This document shows positions 25,240 through 34,290 of a stretch of 64,000 nucleotides of DNA, in pieces (the stretch's first letter is position 1; every line of letters begins with the position of its first letter). The notes under the pieces are model-generated. The model did not search any database, was not told the origin of the DNA, and saw nothing but the letters and a program-made list of their open reading frames with translations. The stretch comes from GCA-003244245 sp050700115 (GTDB taxonomy: Bacteria; Actinomycetota; Actinomycetes; Mycobacteriales; Pseudonocardiaceae), in assembly GCA_050700115.1 (NCBI GenBank), contig JBOHGG010000023.1, positions 1-64,000 on the forward strand, read 5' to 3'. A program made the translations under genes and the position numbers.

Positions 25240-27060
25240 GTGGTGATGGCTGTGGCTGCCGACGTCGCCGTACGCCACCTGCGGGCACTCGGGTACGGGT
25301 TGACTGGCAGCTCCGCAAGCCTGGTCGCAGGCGCCGGTCACGTCGACGTGAGCCTGCCGGACGGCGGGAGGCGCCCACTGCGCGTCGACTGCGAGATCGA
25401 GTGGGCCGGTCCGGTCGATGCGCCGCTGGAGGACGAGGCCGGTGTCCAGGCCGCCTGCGGGATTATGCATGTCCACGGGCGCAAGTCCGGCATCCCCGAG
25501 CCCCTCGGTGTCGACTACGCCTCGGTCACGGCCGGTGTGCTTGCCGCCCAAGGCGTTCTGGCCGCGCTGGTCGGCCGGCTCCGCGGCATGGACCTGTGCC
25601 GCGTCACCACCTCGGTTGCCCAGGCAGCGCTGCTGAGCGTGGCGCAGTACCTGGCGGCGGCGACCGCGGACGACGATTGGGCTGAGCCGATGCGTCCCGG
25701 CGGGCCGCCGTTCACGTCGGCCGACGGCGTGCGCTTCGAGATCGAAGTGCTGGAAGCCGCCGGGTGGCGGCGCTTCTGGGCGCTTCTCGACGCCGACGGG
25801 GCGGCAGTGCGACGTGGTTGGCAGCCGTTCCAGCATCGCTACGCCACCGCGACCTGCCCGCTGCCCGACGAGCTGCATCAGGCCGCCGGTCGCAGCCGGT
25901 TCGCCGCGTTGGCCGCCGCGGCGGCAGCGGCGGGCGTCAGCATCCTGCGACTGCGCGACGTGGCCGAGCGCTGCGCCGAACTCGCAGCCGGCCTCCCGCC
26001 TTGGCGGATCACCGCGATACCGGGCGATACGCGGGCAGTACCCCCGCCCTGCTCGCCGGCCGCGGCGCAGTTGCCGCTGGAGGGCCTCGTGGTGATCGAG
26101 GCCTGCAGGCGCCTGCAGGGCCCGCTCGCCGGCCACGTACTGCGGCTGCTCGGAGCCCGGGTCGTCCGCATCGAGCCGCCCGATGGTGATCTGTTGCGCG
26201 GCATGCCCCCGATGGCCGGCGACTGCTCGGCACGCTTCCTTGCGCTCAACCGCGGCAAGGACGTCGTCGAGATCGACCTCAAGTCTGCGGCCGGGCGGCG
26301 GGCCGTGCAGGAGCTGGTGGCGGGGGCCGACGTGTTCGTGCACAACTGGGCGCCGGGCAAGGCAGCTCAGCTGGCGCTGGACGCCGAGCACCTCGCTGCC
26401 GTGCGCTCCGGGCTGGTCTACGCCTATGCGTCCGGGTGGGGAGACACGCTTGGTGTTGTGTCTCCTTTGGGGCCTCCTTTGGGCACGGACTTCATGGTCC
26501 AGGCGTACAGCGGCCTGGCCGCGATGGTCCGACCGTACGGTGAGCCCCCGGCGCCGTCGCTGATGACGCTCACCGATGTGCTCGGTGGCCTGATCTGCGC
26601 GCAAGGTGTGCTGGCCGGGCTGCTGGCCCGGATCCGCACTGGGTCGGGCCAGCGGGTGGACTCCTCGCTGCTGTCTGCCGCCGCGGTGCTCCAACGGCTG
26701 GCGCTCCAGCAGCTCAACGCGGTCGCCGAGGATGCCGGGCCGGGCGCCGGCCGACCGGTCTGGACCCCGCTGCACCGGCCCTTGGCCACCGCCGACGGGT
26801 ACGTCGCGCTGTCCACCCGCACCCGCATGGAACCCGATCGACTTGCCGCAGCCTGCGGCGCCGGGCCCAGTTTCGAGGACATCGTGGCGCGTTTCCGTCA
26901 GGAGCCGAGCCGCACCTGGGTCGAGCGGCTGTCCGACGCCGGTCTGGCCGGTACCCCGGTGTGCACGTCCCTGGCCGCATTGGCCACGGACCCCCGATTC
27001 GCGCGGGCCCTGCAGCACGACGTCTGTACCTTCACCCGCCCACCCTGGGAGTTCTCCTGA
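25240..27060 (+). CDS. Tandem CaiB/BaiF (class III CoA-transferase) family protein
   Basis: This 606-residue protein has two CaiB/BaiF-type halves: a shorter degenerate one (about residues 1-260) and a more complete one (about 280-606) with LEGLVVIEACRRLQGPLAGHVLRLLGARVVRIEPP cut short here as LGARVVRIEPP, then FLALNRGKDVVEIDL. The catalytic Asp of class III transferases is expected shortly after DTLGVVSPLGPP-type segments, but I cannot place it with confidence. The family moves CoA between acyl groups or racemises acyl-CoAs. It is coupled to an AMP ligase (TGATG at 27060), which suggests both act on an acyl-CoA building block. The ATG at 25240 is the first good start; the ribosome site is weak. 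Confidence 0.78.
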   Translation: MVMAVAADVAVRHLRALGYGLTGSSASLVAGAGHVDVSLPDGGRRPLRVDCEIEWAGPVDAPLEDEAGVQAACGIMHVHGRKSGIPEPLGVDYASVTAGVLAAQGVLAALVGRLRGMDLCRVTTSVAQAALLSVAQYLAAATADDDWAEPMRPGGPPFTSADGVRFEIEVLEAAGWRRFWALLDADGAAVRRGWQPFQHRYATATCPLPDELHQAAGRSRFAALAAAAAAAGVSILRLRDVAERCAELAAGLPPWRITAIPGDTRAVPPPCSPAAAQLPLEGLVVIEACRRLQGPLAGHVLRLLGARVVRIEPPDGDLLRGMPPMAGDCSARFLALNRGKDVVEIDLKSAAGRRAVQELVAGADVFVHNWAPGKAAQLALDAEHLAAVRSGLVYAYASGWGDTLGVVSPLGPPLGTDFMVQAYSGLAAMVRPYGEPPAPSLMTLTDVLGGLICAQGVLAGLLARIRTGSGQRVDSSLLSAAAVLQRLALQQLNAVAEDAGPGAGRPVWTPLHRPLATADGYVALSTRTRMEPDRLAAACGAGPSFEDIVARFRQEPSRTWVERLSDAGLAGTPVCTSLAALATDPRFARALQHDVCTFTRPPWEFS

Positions 27061-28766
27061 TGGCCCGGACTGCTACCGACATGGCTTGGACCTCTACCAA
27101 CGGGATCGTGCTGGGTGACCTGGTGCCTGCTGCGCTGCGGCGTCGCTGGGTCGAGCAGGGTTACTGTCCCGACCGGGATCTCTACACGCTGTTCAGCGAG
27201 CACGTGCGAGCCCATCCGCGGCGGACCGCGGTGATCGACGCGGCTGGCGCGATCGACTACGCCACCCTCGATACCCGCGTTCGCCGCATCGCCGCGGCGC
27301 TGGCCGATGCGGGGCTGGGCCCACGCGACATCGTCGGCATCCAGCTACCCAACGGCTGGCGAGCTGTCACCGCGGAACTGGCCGTTGCGGCCGTCGGCGC
27401 TGTGGCGCTGCCCTACCCCGCCGGTCGAGGGCGCCGGGACTCTCTCAGCCTGCTCGGCCGCTCCCGGGCCAGCGCCGCGATCGTCGCCGACGTCGCGGGG
27501 CAGGTACCGCTCGCCGCGAACCTTGCCAGCCTGCGCGCCGCCCTGCCCGACCTGCGCACGGTGTTCGTGTTCGGCGCCGCCCCGGACGGATGCGAGCCGC
27601 TGGACCGGTGGCTCGCCAGCGACGACGCTGCCGGCGCGCAACGAGGGTGGTCCTGCGTGCTGATCGACCCGGAGGCGCCGGCCCGGATCCTGGTCTCGTC
27701 CGGATCGGAAGCCGAGCCGAAGATGGTCGCCTACTCCCACAACGCGATGGCCGGCGGTCGTGGCAACTACATCGGCGCGCTGCACAGTGACCCGGAACCC
27801 CGTGACCCGGAGCCGATGCGCGGCCTCATCCTCGTGCCGCTGGCCTCCTCGTACGGCTCGTGTGGCGTGGTCATCCTCGCCCGCCACGGCGGCACCCTGG
27901 TGCTCCTGGACGCCTTCGATCCCGCCGCCGCGCTGCGCATGATCACAGCTCACCAGCCCACGCATGTCTTCGGCGTGCCCATCATGCTGCGCCGGATCAC
28001 TGATCGACCCCGAACCTCGAGCGAGGACGCGTCATGCCTGCGCGCCCTCGTTTCCAGCAGCGCCGCGCTGCCTGCGGCCACCATCGAGGCATGCAGGACC
28101 CGCTTCGGCACTCCTGTCGTCAACATCTACGGGTCGGCAGACGGAGTCAACTGCCACACCGCCGGGGGAGACTGCGCGCCGGCGGCGGGGTGCGCGGGCC
28201 GGCCCGACCCGACCGTCGCGGACATCCGCATTGTCGACCCGCACGGGCAGCCCGTGCCGGCCGGTCAGCCGGGAGAGATCTGGTCGCTCGGTCCGATGAC
28301 CCCGCTGTGCTACGTCAACGCGCCAGAACTCGACGCCCGCTACCGGGTACCGGGCGGCTGGGTCCGCACCGGGGACCGGGGGCTGATCGGCCCGGACGGC
28401 TGCCTGCGCGTGGTCGATCGCCTCAAACAGATCGTCATCCGGGGCGGCTACCACATCAGCCCGGCCGAGGTGGAACGGCAGGCGGCGGCGCACCCAGAGA
28501 TCGCCGACGTCGCCTGCATCGCCGTCCCAGATCCCGAGTTCGGTGAGCGGCTGTGCGCCTGCATCGTCCAGCGGCCAGACACCCGGCCGCTCACGCTGAC
28601 CCAGCTCAACGCCTTCCTGGAGCGCGAACGAGGTCTGGAGCGCCGGAAGCTGCCCGAGCTGCTCCTCGCCCTCCCCGAGCTGCCGCTCGGCCCAACCGAC
28701 AAAGTCTGCCGCCAGACCCTCACCCGGCTCGCAACCGCCCAGCCCGGACGTTCCGCTCAGCGATGA
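27060..28766 (+). CDS. AMP-dependent acyl-CoA ligase/adenylating enzyme 2
   Basis: About 568 residues of the ANL superfamily. The P-loop is divergent (VSSGSEAEPKM instead of TSGTTGxPK) but keeps the Ser-Gly-Ser and Lys. GGWVRTGDRG, the hinge region DRLKQIVIRGGYHISPAEVE and the C-terminal catalytic Lys (GPTDKVCRQTL) are intact. The fatty-acyl/aryl-acid ligase branch is likely. ATG 27060 overlaps the CoA-transferase stop. It ends the operon and is followed by paired terminator-like repeats. Confidence 0.82.
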   Translation: MARTATDMAWTSTNGIVLGDLVPAALRRRWVEQGYCPDRDLYTLFSEHVRAHPRRTAVIDAAGAIDYATLDTRVRRIAAALADAGLGPRDIVGIQLPNGWRAVTAELAVAAVGAVALPYPAGRGRRDSLSLLGRSRASAAIVADVAGQVPLAANLASLRAALPDLRTVFVFGAAPDGCEPLDRWLASDDAAGAQRGWSCVLIDPEAPARILVSSGSEAEPKMVAYSHNAMAGGRGNYIGALHSDPEPRDPEPMRGLILVPLASSYGSCGVVILARHGGTLVLLDAFDPAAALRMITAHQPTHVFGVPIMLRRITDRPRTSSEDASCLRALVSSSAALPAATIEACRTRFGTPVVNIYGSADGVNCHTAGGDCAPAAGCAGRPDPTVADIRIVDPHGQPVPAGQPGEIWSLGPMTPLCYVNAPELDARYRVPGGWVRTGDRGLIGPDGCLRVVDRLKQIVIRGGYHISPAEVERQAAAHPEIADVACIAVPDPEFGERLCACIVQRPDTRPLTLTQLNAFLERERGLERRKLPELLLALPELPLGPTDKVCRQTLTRLATAQPGRSAQR

Positions 28767-28795
28767 CCGACTGTGGCGTGGTCGGCGCCGGGTCG

Positions 28796-28863
28796 CCATT
28801 CGGAGCCGAATAGCGGTTTACGGCCGCCGCCGGGCGCTATTCGGAGCCGAATAGCGGTTCACG
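28796..28863. repeat. Pair of 27-bp REP-like repeats with internal hairpin, end of cluster
   Basis: Two direct copies (28796-28822 and 28837-28863) of a sequence with the small hairpin ATTCGG-AG-CCGAAT followed by AGCGGTT(T/C)ACG. The same pair recurs at 56257-56325 after the thiopeptide operon. They probably terminate transcription or act as REP-type sequences. Confidence 0.65.
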
Positions 28864-28933
28864 TCGTCACGGCGAGCGGAGCGCTGACATGGCGGGGCTA
28901 CCCGGCATGAATCCTGACCCAATGCCCACGGCG

Positions 28934-29296
28934 TCACGTCGGGGCTTGGGACCGGCCGCCGCCAGGAGATCTCGGGAGCGTTGCGGGGGGCACTCCCATC
29001 GTCTCGAAACCGGCGGCGGCCGGGGTTTGAGGGGAGGGGGGCATCGTCACGTCAGCGGGCGGATCATCGGGGTTGGCCGGCCGGGTGGTGCCGAGCTCGC
29101 GGAACTCGGATTCGGCGCGGTAGGTAGCCACGCACACCTCGCACCGGGACCCGAGCGGCTTGTCGTCTTGCAAGGGAGTGATCATCATCAGCCGGTGCCC
29201 GCACAGGGCGCGGTAGATGCCGGTGGGGTGGTCGGCCGGGTCGTCGATGGCGTGGTTGCACCAGCCCGCGACGCTTAAGCCCCACTTGATGGTCAT
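28934..29296 (-). CDS. Small Cys/His protein of unknown function, last gene of the XRE operon
   Basis: 120 residues: WGLSVAGWCNHAIDDPADHPTGIYRALCGH and CEVCVATY contain a conserved-looking set of His and Cys able to bind zinc; the C-terminal third is Pro-rich and low complexity. ATG 29296 overlaps the stop of the upstream small gene (ATGA). The function is unknown. Confidence 0.65.
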   Translation of the reverse strand: MTIKWGLSVAGWCNHAIDDPADHPTGIYRALCGHRLMMITPLQDDKPLGSRCEVCVATYRAESEFRELGTTRPANPDDPPADVTMPPSPQTPAAAGFETMGVPPATLPRSPGGGRSQAPT

Positions 29297-29454
29297 GGGG
29301 CAGCCGCCAGCATCGTGGTGTGGTGCTCGGCGGTCAGGTGCACGACACCATCGGAGTGCGCCGCTGGCCTGGTTGTCGCGGTGCCGTGGTGGTCACATAG
29401 TCGGCGCCACCAGGCCGCGGTGTCCACCGACGCCATCGCGTCGATGCTGGTCAC
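29293..29454 (-). CDS. 53-residue small protein in the XRE operon
   Basis: The frame from GTG 29454 gives MTSIDAMASVDTAAWWRRL, then a His-rich tail. Both ends show coupling overlaps: GTGA with the gene upstream (29451-29454) and ATGA with the gene downstream (29293-29296). Coupling is the main evidence that it is translated. No known domain is seen. Confidence 0.5.
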   Translation of the reverse strand: MTSIDAMASVDTAAWWRRLCDHHGTATTRPAAHSDGVVHLTAEHHTTMLAAAP

Positions 29455-29750
29455 CGTGGTCCCCCAGTGCAGGCCGCAGTGATCACGCGAGGGCTGAACA
29501 ACACCAGGTGCACTCGGCACCACACGGCACAGGGCCAGCGGGGACGGCGCCACCAGCGTTTGGGGCAGGCGGGGCACCGTCCGTGTCGCGGCGGCTGGTG
29601 GGGAATCAGTACGGCGCGGAGCGCGTCGATGAGGCCCGAGTTGTTGCCCGCGCGTTCCAACTCGGCGAGGCGGCACCACACTGCGCCGACCGGGTTGCCG
29701 TGCCTGGGTAGGCCAGCCAGGAAACGCTGGCGTTGGCGCGGGGCCGTCAT
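29451..29750 (-). CDS. Small Cys-rich (zinc-ribbon-like) protein in the XRE operon
   Basis: 99 residues, Arg- and Trp-rich, with CPACPKRWWRRPRWPC and a further Cys, suggesting a small metal-binding module. ATG 29750 overlaps the stop of the preceding gene by 4 nt. Its function is unknown. Confidence 0.6.
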   Translation of the reverse strand: MTAPRQRQRFLAGLPRHGNPVGAVWCRLAELERAGNNSGLIDALRAVLIPHQPPRHGRCPACPKRWWRRPRWPCAVWCRVHLVLFSPRVITAACTGGPR

Positions 29751-29941
29751 TGCCCGCTGGGGGTGGCGAGCGCCTGGACCGCCCGCATCCGTCTCAGAAT
29801 CTCAACGACCAGCGCGTCATTCTCCGCGTTGCAGCCCCTGTCGGCGTTGTCCAAAAACAGCTTGGCCAGCGCCTCCCCCGGGGTCAGTGCAGGGCCAGCG
29901 GGAGGGTGCGTCACGGGTACGTCAGTGGTGGTGTTCGTCAC
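29747..29941 (-). CDS. 64-residue hypothetical protein in the XRE operon
   Basis: A short helical protein with GEALAKLFLDNADRG and VVEILRRMRAVQAL. It overlaps the next gene by ATGA and lies 64 nt after the XRE gene. No function can be assigned. Confidence 0.55.
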   Translation of the reverse strand: MTNTTTDVPVTHPPAGPALTPGEALAKLFLDNADRGCNAENDALVVEILRRMRAVQALATPSGQ

Positions 29942-30005
29942 GGTTGACGAGAGTGAACGCGATCAAGGTCATGGTGTCCACCAGCGTGGACGTCACCCGG
30001 ACCGG

Positions 30006-31214
30006 CTACACCGGCAGCCCGGCCCGGTAAGCCATCCCCCGCAGCTCCCGGCCCACCGCATCGCGGCGGGACCGCGTGAGCAGCCCTCCGAGCACGTCGC
30101 GGACGATCGGGTCCCGTTGCATCTTGGCGGGAAAGAGCTCCTCCGCCTTTCGCAATGCCAACACCGCGTCGTCACCGCGTCCCCGTAAGCGGGCCAGCGC
30201 GGTCCCATAACGCGCCCAGTAATTCGCCCGATTCACCGCGAAGGGATGCTGTTGCGGGTCGATATCCCGCGCGATTCCCGCCGCACGATCGGGCTCGCCG
30301 GCTTCGACCGCGAGCACCATCCGGTTCACTCCTGCATCGACTGGTCCGAAAAGATATCCAGAGACGTCGGTTTCACCCGTTGCGCCGAACCGCTCGGCGA
30401 GCTCGGTGGAGGCATCCAGGGCGGGCGCCACATCGCCGGGCCGACCATTCAGCGCGGCGGCAACGGCATGTAGCGCGGTGACCTGGCCCACCAGACCGGC
30501 GGTGTCGGCCGTGGTGGGCGGCAGGATCAGCGAGTCAAGCTCGGCCTGACCCAGCTCGAAAGCGCCACCGGACAACAGCGTGTCGGCCACGACGAACGTG
30601 GCCACGCCGAGCGTGGTGACCGAATCGCGCTCCTGAGCCAAACGCCGCGTTAAGAACACGGTCCGGCGGATGAGGTCGGCCGGTGCAGCCGCCTCCATGA
30701 GCCACCAACGCGTGACATGCGCATGCAAATAGACGCCTAGGTCGAGCAATTCACCGTGATCGGCGCCGACAGCCAGTGTGGTGTGCAAATTCCGGATCAG
30801 TACCGGCAGGTCGGTGGCAACCTCGGCGGCCTGGCATGCTCGCCTCTGTTGGTGGATCCGCGCCACCTGCTCCCGTAACGCGGTAACGGGTACCACGAGC
30901 CCATCAGGGCGGTCCAGATCGATCGCATCCAGCACCAGCCGCACCGCCTCGGTGGTGGCGTCCGTGTGCCCGTTTGCCGGTGCGGGCACCGGCAGCCTGG
31001 TCAGCTCACTCGGTGCAATTTGCAGCGCGTTGGCCAGCGCCACGAGCTCGGCGAGGCTGTCCAAAGCACGCTCGCCCCGTTCGAGTTGCGACAGGTGGGA
31101 TTTCGATACTCCGGCGAGCCCGGCGACTACCCGCAACGACTTACGCCGGGCATTGCGGATCTGGCGCAGCCGGGCACCAATCGTCCGCGCATCATCAATG
31201 TCCACGAGAGCCAC
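30006..31214 (-). CDS. XRE-family regulator with long helical repeat domain
   Basis: This 402-residue protein has an N-terminal XRE helix-turn-helix (GARLRQIRNARRKSLRVVAGLAGVSKSHLSQLERGER cut to the key part SKSHLSQLERGER, residues about 12-50) and then about 330 residues of alpha-helical, TPR-like sequence. Such proteins sense a partner or ligand through the repeat domain. It heads a leftward operon of four small genes. The homologous layout recurs in the gene at 34291-35490. Confidence 0.8.
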   Translation of the reverse strand: MALVDIDDARTIGARLRQIRNARRKSLRVVAGLAGVSKSHLSQLERGERALDSLAELVALANALQIAPSELTRLPVPAPANGHTDATTEAVRLVLDAIDLDRPDGLVVPVTALREQVARIHQQRRACQAAEVATDLPVLIRNLHTTLAVGADHGELLDLGVYLHAHVTRWWLMEAAAPADLIRRTVFLTRRLAQERDSVTTLGVATFVVADTLLSGGAFELGQAELDSLILPPTTADTAGLVGQVTALHAVAAALNGRPGDVAPALDASTELAERFGATGETDVSGYLFGPVDAGVNRMVLAVEAGEPDRAAGIARDIDPQQHPFAVNRANYWARYGTALARLRGRGDDAVLALRKAEELFPAKMQRDPIVRDVLGGLLTRSRRDAVGRELRGMAYRAGLPV

Positions 31215-31526
31215 TCCTTCACCGCCCCCCCACCGATGCCCAGGGAGCTACCCCGGGGCCAAACAACCTCGGTGAAGGAGGTAGCGACAAGGCTACGCCC
31301 GGCGTCCCTGGTGGACACTGCGGGCGTGGACCGCAACGGCCCGACTTGCCGGCTCAGGCAGCAGACGCGAGCGTCTCGACCTTCGACGCCCTGCCCATCG
31401 GGCCGTCCAGGGGCCCCCCGAACTGGGCAATTGACGTCATGCGTCGGACCGTGGCTCGGCAGTGCGCGCTGCTAACTTTGTACAGGGGTTGCTGGCGAGC
31501 GCGTGAGCGCGTGTTGCGGAGGATTC

Positions 31527-33191
31527 GTGGCCGAGACGGAACTGAGCTGGATTCAACGGGCGGCTGATGCCGCGATCGAGCATGCCCACCGTTCTGGTGT
31601 GCAGCAGATCGTGTGCGCATCGGGCGTGTCCCCGTCGGGACCAATCCATCTCGGGAACCTGCGCGAGGTCATGACCGCACACTTGGTAGCCGAGGAGATC
31701 AAGTCCCGCGGCTACCACGCGGTGCACCTGCACTCGTGGGACGACTATGACCGGTTGCGGAAGGTGCCGGCCGGACTCGATGAGGGCCTGGCTGAGCATG
31801 TCGGCCGCCCGGTGGCGGCGGTGCCGGACCCCTACGGTGAGCGCGATTCTTATGCTGCGCACTTCATCGCGGAGTTCACCGATGCCCTTGCCAGGATGGG
31901 TGTGTGGATGCGCGAGGTGCGGCAGTCCGAGCAGTACCCGCGCGGAACGTACAACGCCGCGATCCGGCATGCTATGGGCCGTCGGGGCGAGGTCTTCGAC
32001 ATCCTCGCCCAGTTCCAGACCGAGGGTCTGCACGGCGGGCCGCCGGCGCAACGCCGGGCCGAGTACTACCCATTCAAGCCGTACTGCCAGTCCTGTGGGA
32101 AGGATTTCGCGACGGTCCTCGGCTACGACGATCTCGTCGTGGCCTACCGCTGCCGGTGCGGCCATGCCGGGGAGATGACCCTCGCTGACGGCGCACCGAT
32201 CTCCGGCAAGCTGGTGTGGAAGGTGGACTGGCCGATGCGGTGGGTCCACGAGCAGGTGGACTTCGAACCTGCGGGCGAAGATCATCACGCGCCATCGAGC
32301 AGCTTCGCTTCCGGCAAGATTCTGGTTCAGGAGATCTTCGGCGGCACGGCCCCGTACTCGTTCGCATATACCTTCGTTGGCTTGGCCGGCGGATCGAGCA
32401 AAATGTCCAGCTCGGCAGGTGGCGCGGCGATCCCAGCGACTGCGCTGGACGTGCTGGAGCCGGCGATGCTGCGCTGGCTGTATGTGCGGCGTGCCCCGTC
32501 CCAATCGTTCACGATCGACCTCTCGCCGCGGGCGGTGCAGCGGCTATACGACGAGTGGGACCAGTTCGGCGAGCGCGCCGACGCGGCGGGAGCGTCCCCG
32601 GTCGACAAGCATGTGCGCGAGGTGTGCCTGCGGACCTCAGCGGGCACGGTCGACCACAGCCAGCGGCCGGTCTCGTTCCGGCTGTTGTCGTCGGCTGCCG
32701 ACATCACGCAGGCCAACACAGAGCAGATTGATCGCCTCGTGCGCCAGCATGTCGACAATGCCGATGCCCTGCCTGATCGCGACGCCCTACTCAAGGAGTT
32801 GGAGCCGCGGTTGACCTGTGCAATCAACTACGCCACCCGCCTGCTGCCGGCGGAACAACGCACCACGATCCGCACCGAGTTCAACAGCGAAGCGTGGCGG
32901 GAGCTCGATGAACGGACGCGTGAGGGCGTGCGCATGCTCGACGAGCGCCTGGAGAACGCCTGGACGCTCGAAGGCTTGACCCGTCTGGTGTATGCCATCC
33001 CGAAGCTGCTCCAAGGGCTGCCCACAGACGCACCGCCGAGCCCGGAGCTGAAGAAGTCGCAACGAGCCTTTTTCGCCGCGCTGTACCGGCTGCTGTGCTC
33101 CTCGGACACCGGTCCACGGCTGCCTACCCTGCTGCTGTCCATCGGACCGGAGCGCGGCCACCTCCTGCTGTCCGGGCCCGCGACCGCGTGA
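31527..33191 (+). CDS. lysS: Class I lysyl-tRNA synthetase
   Basis: About 554 residues with the class I catalytic motifs PSGPIHLGN (HIGH) near residue 40 and SSKMSSS (KMSKS) near residue 295, a Cys zinc motif (CQSCGKDF and CRCGHAG) and the alpha-helical anticodon-binding domain typical of archaeal-type LysRS. It charges tRNA-Lys. GTG 31527 is used because GGAGG lies 4 nt upstream. It stands alone between regulator operons. Its place between two biosynthetic clusters allows a self-resistance role, but that is speculative; class I LysRS also occurs as an ordinary gene in actinomycetes. Confidence 0.85.
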   Translation: MAETELSWIQRAADAAIEHAHRSGVQQIVCASGVSPSGPIHLGNLREVMTAHLVAEEIKSRGYHAVHLHSWDDYDRLRKVPAGLDEGLAEHVGRPVAAVPDPYGERDSYAAHFIAEFTDALARMGVWMREVRQSEQYPRGTYNAAIRHAMGRRGEVFDILAQFQTEGLHGGPPAQRRAEYYPFKPYCQSCGKDFATVLGYDDLVVAYRCRCGHAGEMTLADGAPISGKLVWKVDWPMRWVHEQVDFEPAGEDHHAPSSSFASGKILVQEIFGGTAPYSFAYTFVGLAGGSSKMSSSAGGAAIPATALDVLEPAMLRWLYVRRAPSQSFTIDLSPRAVQRLYDEWDQFGERADAAGASPVDKHVREVCLRTSAGTVDHSQRPVSFRLLSSAADITQANTEQIDRLVRQHVDNADALPDRDALLKELEPRLTCAINYATRLLPAEQRTTIRTEFNSEAWRELDERTREGVRMLDERLENAWTLEGLTRLVYAIPKLLQGLPTDAPPSPELKKSQRAFFAALYRLLCSSDTGPRLPTLLLSIGPERGHLLLSGPATA

Positions 33192-33686
33192 ACCCCAGTC
33201 CGGCTTTGCCCGGCCACTCCACGGCTCCGGTTCGTCCCCTTCGGGGAACGTGGCCACCAGTGGCAGGAACCGGTTTCCGGACAGCCTGCTTACGGGCATC
33301 CCGGTGGCGCGTTCCACGTCGTCGACGATCCCCGTCCCACCAGATCACGGCGTAGCCAGGCGGCAGGCTATGGATGCGCGACCACGCCGTGCCCGTCAGA
33401 TCACAGAGCTGTGGAACGAGAAACGCGACCAGGCCAGGCAGATTGACCTCGGCGGAGTGAGCCGCGCGAATCCCTCTGATCTGCGACGCGACCAGCAGGG
33501 ACCGATCCGCTCCCACGGCGTAGAACAGTGGCCTGCTCGACATCGCACCGCGGTAGGCGATGCAGCCGCGCGATCCGATGACCGGCCACGCAATGCGCCA
33601 GACTCGCCAGCGTCGGCGCAAGCTGTCGTCGTGCCCACGTCGGTGCGTCCATTGCCAGCGTCACGGTGGTCTGCGGCGAAGCCTCT
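33192..33686 (-). pseudogene. Possible decayed asparagine-synthetase-like N-terminal fragment
   Basis: In this 495-nt gap after lysS the minus strand carries, in one frame (about 33270-33550), a segment reading LFYAVGADRSLLVASQIRG and then HSLPPGYAVIWWDGD. This resembles the end of the amidotransferase-like domain of lasso/asparagine-synthetase relatives (compare RALAPDHYLRID in the 795-2546 protein). A further piece continues in a second frame upstream. There is no ATP-pyrophosphatase domain. It is probably a remnant; I cannot exclude chance similarity. Confidence 0.3.
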
Positions 33687-34277
33687 TTAGTCTCTTGATT
33701 CCGGCCTTCTGGGTAGAAGGCCGGAATCAAGCCGTGGGTGCTGGAGGAGTGCTTGCCAGGCGAGGTGCCAGGGGAAGAGGTGAACGAAATTGTCACCGGT
33801 GCCGGGCTCGTGTTGTTTGTAGATGTCATCGCCGACCAGGATCGTCACGCCCCACGCCCTCAGCGTGCTCATGGCCTGTTGAATCGCCGGGAAGCTGATC
33901 TGAGCCCGGTTGCTGAAGGGCATGGCCACCACAGGCTGGCCTTTGCCGACAGCTTCCACGAGCAGACCGAGAGGCAGCGTGTCGGAGATGCCCGCCGCCC
34001 ATTTGGCCAGTGAGTTACACGTGATCGGTGCGACCACCATCGCGTCGGCTGGAGGGAGGACGTCGGGTGCATCAGGTTGTTTGTACTGGTGGCGCACGGT
34101 GTGGCCGGTTTTGGCGGTGAGGATGTCGGCATTGATGAACCGGTAACCGTTCGGGCTTGCAATCACGCATACGTCCCACCCGTCGTCTTGGGCGAGGCCC
34201 ACTAGCTTGCTGATGTCTCGGGCCGCGGGGGATCCGGTGACGATGGCGTAGAGGACTGGCTGGCCATGCTCGTTCAT
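33687..34277 (-). CDS. Flavoprotein of the HFCD family (phosphopantothenoylcysteine-decarboxylase-like)
   Basis: About 196 residues with the FMN-binding pattern of the HFCD/flavoprotein family: VTGSPAARDISKLV, DAMVVAPITCNSLAKWAAGISDTL and VVAMPFSN. RiPP cysteine decarboxylases and CoaC share the fold; the substrate here is unknown. ATG 34277 lies 14 nt after the XRE gene, preceded by AGGGA, so the two form an operon. The last 15 codons overlap a strong hairpin. Confidence 0.75.
   Translation of the reverse strand: MNEHGQPVLYAIVTGSPAARDISKLVGLAQDDGWDVCVIASPNGYRFINADILTAKTGHTVRHQYKQPDAPDVLPPADAMVVAPITCNSLAKWAAGISDTLPLGLLVEAVGKGQPVVAMPFSNRAQISFPAIQQAMSTLRAWGVTILVGDDIYKQHEPGTGDNFVHLFPWHLAWQALLQHPRLDSGLLPRRPESRD
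33694..33731. terminator. Perfect 17-bp hairpin, probable bidirectional terminator
   Basis: Arms 33694-33710 and 33715-33731 are perfectly complementary around the loop GGGT. It lies inside the last codons of the flavoprotein gene and downstream of lysS, so it can stop transcription from both sides. Confidence 0.65.
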
Positions 34278-34290
34278 GATCCCTGTCTCG

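Noticed and set aside
33250..33690. Plus-strand frame after lysS
   Set aside because: No domain, no ribosome site; the minus strand has the only protein-like signal there.
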